DNA of 64,000 nucleotides from Bacteroidales bacterium (GTDB lineage Bacteria > Bacteroidota > Bacteroidia > Bacteroidales > UBA932): NCBI GenBank assembly GCA_017452265.1, contig JAFTMS010000032.1, positions 62,001-126,000 of the forward strand, in the 5' to 3' direction. Shown one piece after another: positions 27,031 to 34,347 of this stretch (position 1 is the stretch's first letter; each line of letters opens with the position of its first letter). The notes under the pieces were generated by a model. That model was not told where the DNA came from, searched no databases, and saw nothing but the letters and a program-made list of their open reading frames with translations. A program made the position numbers and the translations under genes.

Positions 27031-28047
27031 ATGAGATTGATCATTTCAATTCTACTTTTATCGGGACTCATCGGATGTTCAGACACATCCGGTGAGGTTA
27101 CCGATTGGCCATGGGATGAACCTCAGACAGAGCAGCCGGATGTGGATGTCCCGAATGAATGGACGGACGTGACATCACAGTATGCAGGTCTGTCAGATGG
27201 CATAATGATAATGACCGCCACAATGCTTGAAAACAAACCTGCTGTCGCTTACATTGCTGTGGCTGACCTCTCAAAGGTGGATTTTGGTGTCTGGGGAATC
27301 AATGATCCTGTGCTTGAAGGTACAAAGGATTCATTCAAGACCCCGTCAGGAATAAATGCTGAAGTCGGCGCGCAGGTCGTGGTCAACGGGGGATTCTTCT
27401 ATTCTTCAGGAGGTACGAACTACAGCTCAAGCCTTGCTGTGAGTGAGGGTACGGTTCTTTCCGTAAACATCAACTATGCTTCTGAGGATTGGGTGACGAT
27501 GTATTATCCGACAAGAGCCGCTTTCATTGAGGATTCTGAAGGAAAGTTCGATGCCTGCTGGACGTACTACAAGACCGACGGAAAGCATTATATGTATTCG
27601 CAGCCGTCACCGAATTCCTGGACTGAAAAGCCACAGAAGACGCCATCGGCGGATTTTCCTGTAAAAGCAGAAGAGTTTGCGGCAGTAAATGCCATTGGTG
27701 CGGGTCCTGTGCTCATAAATGATGGAAAGGCTGTGGATACTTATGTTGAGGAACTTTTCGACGGAGCGGGCGGAATCGGTCCTGACAGCAGCCAGCCGAG
27801 AACGGCGGTGGGTGCCACGTCTGATGGCAGGCTCATTTTCTTCGTATGCGAGGGACGTGAGATGACGGAAGGCGTTCATGGTCTTACAACCGGTGAAGTT
27901 GCAGATGTGCTTGCCGAACTGGGATGTGTTGAAGCCATAAATCTCGACGGCGGCGGTTCGTCATGCATGTTGGTCGCAGGACAGGAAACGATTAAGGTGA
28001 GCGATGGCTCGCAGCGTGCAGTCGCTTCGGCCATCTATCTGAAATAA
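27031..28047 (+). CDS. Phosphodiester glycosidase family (NAGPA) lipoprotein
   Basis: 338 residues. Lipoprotein signal MRLIISILLLSGLIGC, followed by a Pro/Asp/Glu-rich linker. The NAGPA domain is recognisable from VVVNGGFFYSSGG (about residue 116), SSQPRTAVGATSDGRLIF (about 255) and the very conserved AINLDGGGSSCM (about 310). The human member of this family removes GlcNAc from GlcNAc-1-phosphodiesters; bacterial members act on phosphodiester-linked sugars, including cell-envelope polymers. Inside a SusCD operon, this points to a substrate with sugar-phosphate linkages, or to a repurposed glycosidase. It lies between the DUF5018-like gene (8-bp gap) and the second GHL10-type gene (16-bp gap). 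Confidence 0.88.
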   Translation: MRLIISILLLSGLIGCSDTSGEVTDWPWDEPQTEQPDVDVPNEWTDVTSQYAGLSDGIMIMTATMLENKPAVAYIAVADLSKVDFGVWGINDPVLEGTKDSFKTPSGINAEVGAQVVVNGGFFYSSGGTNYSSSLAVSEGTVLSVNINYASEDWVTMYYPTRAAFIEDSEGKFDACWTYYKTDGKHYMYSQPSPNSWTEKPQKTPSADFPVKAEEFAAVNAIGAGPVLINDGKAVDTYVEELFDGAGGIGPDSSQPRTAVGATSDGRLIFFVCEGREMTEGVHGLTTGEVADVLAELGCVEAINLDGGGSSCMLVAGQETIKVSDGSQRAVASAIYLK

Positions 28048-28063
28048 GATAAATTTAAATCGG

Positions 28064-29479
28064 ATGAAGTTATTAAGAATTATATCAGTTTCTCTTTTGG
28101 GGCTTATGACATTGTCTGCATGTCAGCCGGAAAGTCAGGATGCTCCATGGAACGACAATTGGGTTGATCCGACTCCTGACCCGGAACCGGAACCGCCGCA
28201 GGAAGACAATACCGGTTCTGAGGATAAGCCGGTCAAGGAGGCTAAGGCCCGTCTTGTTTGGATCGATGCAGCTGCAAACTTCAAGGATTATGCAAACAGT
28301 CAGAAGAAGATTGCTGAGGATATGGCCCGCCTTAAGGAAACCGGTTTCACCGGTGTTGTGGTCGAAGTACGTCCTACGACTGCCGGTGTACTTTTCAATT
28401 CCGACGTAGAGAAACCTCTCACAAAGGTGGATGCATGGGTGACCGGAGCGTATAAGTGGCTTCAGAGAACCGCGTCGTTTGACTATCTTCAGGCTTTCAT
28501 CGATGCCGGTAAGGACGTTGGTCTTGATGTCTATGCTGCCATCAACACGATGGTCGGCGGCAAGGAATGCAACTATGGACTCGGCACAAGCGGTCCTCTG
28601 TATGATGGTTCTGTAAAGAAGGAATGGGCGACTGTAATCAATACTGCCGAGGGTCTTGTCAGCAGCATGGACATGGGGGCCGGTGCCAAGTTCCTTAATC
28701 CTGCAAATGATGAGGTGGTTGAATATCTGCTGGGTATTCTCGAGGATCTTGCTGCATATGATGTGAAGGGAATCATTCTTGACCGTTGCCGTTACGACGA
28801 TTTCGAGCTTCAGAGTGACTTCTCGGACGTGTCACGTCAGAAGTTTGAGGAATATCTCGGAAAGTCGGTTGAAAACTGGCCGGATGATGTATTTGCTCCT
28901 GGCGCAGACAAACTCAACTCTCCTATTACGGCTATCCAGAGAGAATGGATGGAGTTCCGCGCAAAGAATATCCACGATTTCATAGAAAAAGCCTCAAACA
29001 AGGTGCATTCCGTGAATCCGGACATCCGTTTCGGCGCTTATGTCGGTGCTTGGTACAGCAGTTATTACTATTCCGGCGTAAACTGGGCGAGCCCGAATTA
29101 TAATTGTACGGGCGTATATAACTGGGCGACAGCTGATTATAATCAGTATGGCTACGCCGATCATTGTGACATGATGCTTATCGGCGCTTATGCTTCAACC
29201 AAGTCGATTTACGGAACAGGCGAATGGACAATGCAGGGCTTCTGCAGCAGGGCTAAGAACATCTTTGCTGGTGATGTTCCGTTTATCGGCGGACCTGACA
29301 TCGGAAACTCGTCCGGTTTTGAGAACGGAGGGCAGGGCAGTCTGATGCCTGACATAGTTGATGCCTGCATCAATGCTTCAACTGAGGGAATGTTCTTCTT
29401 TGACCTCTGCCACATCAAGATGTACGACTACTGGAACGACATCAAGAAGGCATTTGATGAATATCTTGAAACATTATAA
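28064..29479 (+). CDS. Second GHL10-type putative glycoside hydrolase lipoprotein
   Basis: 471 residues. Lipoprotein signal (LMTLSAC) then an acidic/proline linker (DPTPDPEPEPPQED) that would hold the enzyme off the membrane. TIM-barrel signatures follow: ARLVWIDAAANFKDYA, FTGVVVEVRPTTAGVLF, GIILDRCRYDD, FGAYVGAWYSSYYYSGVNWA and a late MFFFDLCHIKMYDYW. It shares many blocks with the protein at 19092 but is clearly diverged, so the two probably cut different positions of the same glycan or act as endo and exo enzymes. Co-directional with the NAGPA gene (16-bp gap) and followed after 31 bp by the BACON lipoprotein. Confidence 0.8.
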   Translation: MKLLRIISVSLLGLMTLSACQPESQDAPWNDNWVDPTPDPEPEPPQEDNTGSEDKPVKEAKARLVWIDAAANFKDYANSQKKIAEDMARLKETGFTGVVVEVRPTTAGVLFNSDVEKPLTKVDAWVTGAYKWLQRTASFDYLQAFIDAGKDVGLDVYAAINTMVGGKECNYGLGTSGPLYDGSVKKEWATVINTAEGLVSSMDMGAGAKFLNPANDEVVEYLLGILEDLAAYDVKGIILDRCRYDDFELQSDFSDVSRQKFEEYLGKSVENWPDDVFAPGADKLNSPITAIQREWMEFRAKNIHDFIEKASNKVHSVNPDIRFGAYVGAWYSSYYYSGVNWASPNYNCTGVYNWATADYNQYGYADHCDMMLIGAYASTKSIYGTGEWTMQGFCSRAKNIFAGDVPFIGGPDIGNSSGFENGGQGSLMPDIVDACINASTEGMFFFDLCHIKMYDYWNDIKKAFDEYLETL

Positions 29480-29510
29480 CACTTATTTAACCTTTTTTAA
29501 TTAATGCATT

Positions 29511-31025
29511 ATGAAAAAGATTGCTTTATTCTTATCAATCGTCGTAGCGGCGATTGCATGTAACAAGGTCGATCCAGTGACTCCACCGGAATTTGACTTT
29601 GCTAATCCGGATGTCCTTATCCCATATCAGGGTAGTGAGGACGGAAATCTTAAGCTTGAGTTCAATGTAAATGTAGATTGGACAGCTGAACTTGACCAGA
29701 CATACGACTGGGTAACACTCAGCGGTGAGACATCAGGTCCTGCCGGTGCAGGTTATGTGACTGTCGTTGCTCAGCCAAACAAGGATGCAGCACAGCGTAC
29801 TGCAGTCATTACTGTAACTGCTGGTGTGTCAGTGCTTACATTCGATGTTGTACAGGAAGGATATCCTGCTCTTAGCATAGATCCTCAGGAAGTTCAGTTT
29901 GATGCTGCAGGTGGTTCACAGGATGTGACTGTCAATGCAAATGTTGAGTATGTCATAACAGTGGCAGAGAACGACTGGCTTACATATGAGTACAATGCAG
30001 AGACTGGTGTTTACACTCTTACAGCAGTTGCAAATAGTGGTATGAGCCCACGTTCGATTGAAATTACTCTTTCAAATAATGTAGATGGCGTTTCTGAAAC
30101 AATTGTAGTTTCACAGACTGGCCGTGCTTCTGTACTTTGGGAGAAGAACCTTGCTGACTATTCGCAGATTACCCTTGCTAGCCCAATCCACCTTGCTTAT
30201 AAGGATGGTCTTCTCGGCCTCTCTGTAGGTAATGCTATTCATGCCTTGAAGGCTGATGATGGCGCTTATCAGCAGGCTATCGCACTTCCTGAAGGATTTG
30301 TAGTAGGCTCATTCACAAATGATGATGCAGGTAATATTGTACTTGCTTCAAATATTGATGCTTATGGTTCTGGTGATGTATATGCTATTACCTCGCTTAC
30401 TGATCTTACTCCTGTCAAGGTCGCTACACTTTCGAATGCAGCTCTTTACCGTCCGGCTGGAAATCTTAGGGCTGGTGGAGATGTGACGAAGAATGGTGTC
30501 GTTACAATGTATGTTGATTATGAACATTATTGGATTGGATGCGATATAGTAGATGGAGTTGCAGGTGAATCATCATTCCAGGCAATTTCAAGGCTTGAGG
30601 GTGCTGGTGTTACTTGGGATCCAAGCGCAGGTTGTGCTGCTCCTCTTGGCAGCAAGTTAGCTGATGGCGTTCTTGCTACATTCTATACTCAGCCTGCACT
30701 TGTTTCAAATGCAAGCGGTGATTGGGCACAGGTAGGTGCAGCAATTTATACCGGTAACGACAATAACTGCGCAATTTCTGAAGCTGTTTACGGTGACACT
30801 CATTATGCAGCGGTAGGTGTAGGCTCTCACTTCAACTATTCAGCATCTGGTGCATATCTCTATGACCTTACCACAAATGAGGTTGTTTACAGCTATTCTG
30901 TTGCTGGAGATCTTAATGGCGCAGGTGCCGCTGCTGATGTCCTTCTTGTGTCGGCTTCTGATGTTCTCTACATGTACGTAGCAGATCTCAATAGGGGTAA
31001 GCTTGCTTGCATCGAGATTAAGTAA
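29511..31025 (+). CDS. BACON-domain surface lipoprotein
   Basis: 504 residues. Lipoprotein signal MKKIALFLSIVVAAIAC. Two tandem BACON-type domains (about residues 30-120 and 121-205) with the hallmarks FNVNVDWTAELDQTYDWV, VTVVAQPNKDAAQRTAVITV and VNANVEYVITVAENDWLTYE. Residues 210-504 form beta-rich repeats (GLLGLSVGNAIHAL, AGNIVLASNIDAYGSGDVYA, GVLATFYTQPALVS) suggesting a propeller. Probably a surface glycan-binding protein, last in the SusCD operon. Its codons end in A or T far more often than those of its neighbours (GCT, GCA, GGT, GTA, ACA, TCA), as do those of the L31 gene, suggesting high expression. A strong terminator follows. Confidence 0.82.
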   Translation: MKKIALFLSIVVAAIACNKVDPVTPPEFDFANPDVLIPYQGSEDGNLKLEFNVNVDWTAELDQTYDWVTLSGETSGPAGAGYVTVVAQPNKDAAQRTAVITVTAGVSVLTFDVVQEGYPALSIDPQEVQFDAAGGSQDVTVNANVEYVITVAENDWLTYEYNAETGVYTLTAVANSGMSPRSIEITLSNNVDGVSETIVVSQTGRASVLWEKNLADYSQITLASPIHLAYKDGLLGLSVGNAIHALKADDGAYQQAIALPEGFVVGSFTNDDAGNIVLASNIDAYGSGDVYAITSLTDLTPVKVATLSNAALYRPAGNLRAGGDVTKNGVVTMYVDYEHYWIGCDIVDGVAGESSFQAISRLEGAGVTWDPSAGCAAPLGSKLADGVLATFYTQPALVSNASGDWAQVGAAIYTGNDNNCAISEAVYGDTHYAAVGVGSHFNYSASGAYLYDLTTNEVVYSYSVAGDLNGAGAAADVLLVSASDVLYMYVADLNRGKLACIEIK

Positions 31026-31044
31026 TCCTTTCGCATAAATTGAT

Positions 31045-31106
31045 ACGCCTCAGGCGTTCAAATACACTAAGCCTCCGGAAAGCTCTTCGCTCTCCGGAGA
31101 CTTTTG
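31045..31106 (+). terminator. Terminator closing the SusCD operon
   Basis: A small hairpin ACGCC/GGCGT (31045-31057) is followed by a stronger one, CTCCGGA...AGC pairing with GCT...TCCGGAG (31073-31099) around a TCTTC loop. The stem ends in ACTTTTGGTTTT. It starts 20 bp past the BACON gene stop. Confidence 0.75.
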
Positions 31107-31233
31107 GTTTTCTGCTGATGAAGACGGTCAATCATCTGGTTGCGCAGGCAAGTCAAAGATGTCCAGACCATCATAAGGAAAAATCTTGACTTATTCTGAA
31201 TCATTAAATGCAGTTCGAGACGAAATGTGTCAT

Positions 31234-31249
31234 CTTTGCATATGCAAAG
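31234..31249. promoter_or_regulatory. Perfect 16-bp palindrome upstream of the SGNH-FAD gene pair
   Basis: CTTTGCATATGCAAAG is a perfect palindrome, 25 bp upstream of the putative -7 box at 31274. Candidate operator for an unidentified regulator; inference from symmetry and position. Confidence 0.4.
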
Positions 31250-31273
31250 TTATGTACTGTTAATAAAATATTT

Positions 31274-31281
31274 TAATTTTG
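31274..31281 (+). promoter_or_regulatory. Putative -7 box for the SGNH-FAD unit
   Basis: TAATTTTG followed by CA fits the -7 consensus, 19 bp upstream of ATG 31301. No good -33 TTTG is seen, which would fit an activator-dependent promoter. Confidence 0.5.
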
Positions 31282-31300
31282 CAGGCATAATTTGTAAAAA

Positions 31301-32395
31301 ATGAAAAACGGAAGATTCCTTCTTTCTATGGCATTTTTCATGGTGTCGGCACTGATGGCCGATGCTCATAGGATTGTGTATGTTGATGCCTCGGAATTCC
31401 CGCTCTACGGCAAGGTTTCTGAGCATACCGGTGCCCGGTATGAGAGGTTGCCGGCGGAACTCGAGGATGTATGCCGTGGGCCGGTATGGTATCTCGGACG
31501 GAATTCGTCAGGGCTCTTCATCCGTTTCAGAAGCAATTCCACCTCGATTCATGCAAGGTGGACATCGGCTTTTGACAATGCCATGAACCATATGACCGAT
31601 ACCGGAACAAAAGGCCTTGATCTGTATGTCATCCATGAGGGAGAATGGCGGCATGTATGCAGCGCAAGACCGGCAGAACGGGAAAATGAATGTGCTGTTA
31701 TCCGCAATATGCTTCCCGAATACAGGGAATATATGCTGTATCTCTCATTGTATGACGGTGTGGCTTCCCTTGAAATCGGTGTGGACGAAGGTTCGGATCT
31801 TGTACAGCCTTCTGTGGATCGTCCATCACGTGAAAGGCCGGTGGTGATGTATGGTACGAGCATACTTCAGGGTGGATGCGCCAGCCGTCCCGGAATGGCC
31901 CATACCAATATAATAAGCCGGCGTCTCGACCGCGAGGTCATGAATCTTGGATTCAGCGGCAATGCCTTGTTGGATATGGAGATAGCGGAGTTGATGGCTT
32001 CAGTTGAGGAACCTGGTGTGTATGTGCTTGATTATGTGCCTAATGCTTCTGCTGAAGCTATCCGTGAGTCAGGAGAGAAGTTCTTCCATGTCATAAGGGA
32101 TGCCCATCCGGACATACCTGTGATATTTGTCGAGGATCCTATATTTCCACATTCGACATTTGATATGAATATCCTCGAAGAGGTGACGCGTAAGAACGAG
32201 GCGCAGAGATGGCTCTATGAGAAGCTTCGCGATTCGGGGGAAAAGCGCCTGTACTATATTGAAGCTGAGGGGATGATAGGCAATGATGGCGAGGCTACCG
32301 TGGACGGAATCCATTTCACTGATCTGGGTATGATGCGGTATTCCGAGCACGTTCTGCCGGTAATCAGAAAGGCATTGAAGAAGGTGATAGAATAA
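31301..32395 (+). CDS. Exported SGNH/GDSL esterase with N-terminal GxDLY domain
   Basis: 364 residues with a signal peptide (residues 1-22, ending ADA). The N-terminal beta-sandwich carries the family GxDLY motif as TGTKGLDLYVIHEG near residue 110. The catalytic domain has VVMYGTSILQGGCASRPG with candidate nucleophile Ser187, GFSGNALLD (Gly block), and a C-terminal VDGIHFTDLG with Asp335 and His338 completing the triad. Such two-domain esterases typically remove acetyl groups from sugars. It starts its own unit after the PUL terminator and is followed after 12 bp by the FAD oxidoreductase, so O-deacetylation of the PUL substrate is a plausible but unproven role. Confidence 0.85.
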   Translation: MKNGRFLLSMAFFMVSALMADAHRIVYVDASEFPLYGKVSEHTGARYERLPAELEDVCRGPVWYLGRNSSGLFIRFRSNSTSIHARWTSAFDNAMNHMTDTGTKGLDLYVIHEGEWRHVCSARPAERENECAVIRNMLPEYREYMLYLSLYDGVASLEIGVDEGSDLVQPSVDRPSRERPVVMYGTSILQGGCASRPGMAHTNIISRRLDREVMNLGFSGNALLDMEIAELMASVEEPGVYVLDYVPNASAEAIRESGEKFFHVIRDAHPDIPVIFVEDPIFPHSTFDMNILEEVTRKNEAQRWLYEKLRDSGEKRLYYIEAEGMIGNDGEATVDGIHFTDLGMMRYSEHVLPVIRKALKKVIE

Positions 32396-32407
32396 ACGGA
32401 TAAGAAT

Positions 32408-34267
32408 ATGAAGAAATTCAAGACTATTGCAATGGTGGCGCTGGCTGCTGTAAGTGCTGCATGCAGCGCTCCAGAGAATGTGGATGTACTCATCGTCGGC
32501 GGTGGTGCAAGCGGTGTTTCGGCAGGAATTCAGTCTGCGAGGATGGGTGTGCATACAGTGATTGTGGAGGAAACTCCATGGGTAGGAGGCATGCTGACGT
32601 CTGCCGGCGTGAGCTGCGTGGACGGAAACTATAAGCTGCGTAGCGGAATCTTCGGTGAGTTCGCTGATTCGCTTGCAGCACGTTACGGCGGATGGGAGGC
32701 TCTGCAGACAGGTTGGGTGAGCTATATCAATTTCGAACCACAGATCGGTCAGGAGGTCCTGACGAACATCGCTGAAAGCTGCGGCGGACTGCTTGAAGTA
32801 AGGCGCAATACGAAGGTTTCGGCCGTAAAGGCGGTTGAGGGTGACTGGGAAGTCTCTGTACTGGATGCAGACGGTAAGAAGCATAAGATTATTGCTGATG
32901 TCCTCATCGATGCTACCGAACTCGGAGATATTGCGAAGGCCTGCGGTGTGGACTACAGGATAGGTATGGAGGCTTCGTCAGACACAGGGGAATCCATCGC
33001 TCCGGAAAAAGGAAACGATGTCATTCAGGATCTTACGTTTGTTGCCATGTTGAAGGATTATGGCCCTGACGCGGATATGACCATAGAAAAACCGGAAGGA
33101 TATGATCCATCACGTTATGCGAACTGTGCCGTGAATCCTTTGAATACTGTTTCGGAAACAGGGCAGACGATATGGACTCCCGAGATAATGATCACTTACG
33201 GCAGAACCCCGAACGGCAAATACATGATAAACTGGCCGATATATGGTAACGATTATTATGTTAATTCAATCGAGATGACTCCGGAAGAAAGGGCGGAGGC
33301 ATATGAAAAGGCTAAGGATGTCACCAGAGGCTTTGTGTATTTCGTTCAGACAGAACTGGGTATGAAGAATTACGGTCTTGCTGATGATGTGTTTCCGACA
33401 GATGACGGTCTCGCTCTGATTCCGTACCACAGGGAGTCGAGACGCATCGTAGGTGAGGCCTTCTTCACGATGGATGCGGCTGCAAAGCCATATGAATACA
33501 GACTTCCGTATTACAGAACCGGTGTCGCTGTGGGCGATTATCCTGTGGACCATCACCATTATGCCCATCCGGACTGGAAGTCGCTTCCGGATCTGCATTT
33601 CTATCCGATTCCGTCTTTCAATGTGCCTATGGGCGTCCTGATTCCTGAACAGAATGACGTTCAGGATCTTATTGTTGCGGAAAAATCTGTTTCCGTATCC
33701 AATCTGATCAATGGCGCCACAAGACTTCAACCGGTTGTGATGCAGTTAGGTCAGGCTGCCGGTGCGATCGCCGCACTTTCACAGATTGAGGGCAAGACGG
33801 TGAAGAAGGTGGGTGTACGTCAGGTGCAGGAAGCCCTCCTTGATGCAGGATGCTATATCATGCCTTATCTCGATCTTCCTAAGGACCACCGCCATTTCAA
33901 GGCGCTCCAGAGAATCGGAGCGACGGGCATTCTACGTGGAGAAGGACGTAATGTAGGCTGGGCCAACGAGACATGGTTCAGGGCATATGATCCGCTTCTC
34001 ATTGAGGATATTCATGCCAAAGGATATTATGACGGACCGCTCGGAATGGTTGAAGGCCCTGTTACGGTAGGGCAGGTCATCGGCCTTGTGCGAGGACTTG
34101 GTGGAGCGGTGCCTCAGGATGCGGCCGGGCTTTGGGACAGGCTTGGACTTGAGGATTATGACCTTGGCAGAGTGGTCACAAGACTTGAGGCGGCGGTACT
34201 TGTCGACGCCGCATTCGACCCGTTCGGAATGTTCGAGGTGGATTATGACGGATATGTCAGAAGATGA
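32408..34267 (+). CDS. FAD-dependent oxidoreductase, putative lipoprotein
   Basis: 619 residues. The N-terminus (MKKFKTIAMVALAAVSAAC) reads as a lipoprotein signal with Cys 19. It is followed at once by a Rossmann FAD-binding motif, VDVLIVGGGASGVSAG, with VIVEE at the end of the second strand. Further FAD_oxidored family blocks are GGMLTSAGVSCVDG (about residue 58), DVLIDATELGDIA (about 163), ESRRIVGEAFFTM (about 343) and LIVAEKSVSVSNLINGATRLQPVVMQLGQAAGAIAAL-type C-terminal sequence. The substrate is unknown; such proteins recur in Bacteroidota sugar loci. An extracytoplasmic flavoenzyme in a carbohydrate locus could oxidise or dehydrogenate a sugar. Co-transcribed with the SGNH esterase. 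Confidence 0.85.
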   Translation: MKKFKTIAMVALAAVSAACSAPENVDVLIVGGGASGVSAGIQSARMGVHTVIVEETPWVGGMLTSAGVSCVDGNYKLRSGIFGEFADSLAARYGGWEALQTGWVSYINFEPQIGQEVLTNIAESCGGLLEVRRNTKVSAVKAVEGDWEVSVLDADGKKHKIIADVLIDATELGDIAKACGVDYRIGMEASSDTGESIAPEKGNDVIQDLTFVAMLKDYGPDADMTIEKPEGYDPSRYANCAVNPLNTVSETGQTIWTPEIMITYGRTPNGKYMINWPIYGNDYYVNSIEMTPEERAEAYEKAKDVTRGFVYFVQTELGMKNYGLADDVFPTDDGLALIPYHRESRRIVGEAFFTMDAAAKPYEYRLPYYRTGVAVGDYPVDHHHYAHPDWKSLPDLHFYPIPSFNVPMGVLIPEQNDVQDLIVAEKSVSVSNLINGATRLQPVVMQLGQAAGAIAALSQIEGKTVKKVGVRQVQEALLDAGCYIMPYLDLPKDHRHFKALQRIGATGILRGEGRNVGWANETWFRAYDPLLIEDIHAKGYYDGPLGMVEGPVTVGQVIGLVRGLGGAVPQDAAGLWDRLGLEDYDLGRVVTRLEAAVLVDAAFDPFGMFEVDYDGYVRR

Positions 34268-34347
34268 TGTTTTGAAATTTATTTAAAAATATGGCGATGT
34301 TTGGAAAATATTTTTTAACTTCGCAAAGATTTAAACACATATAATTT

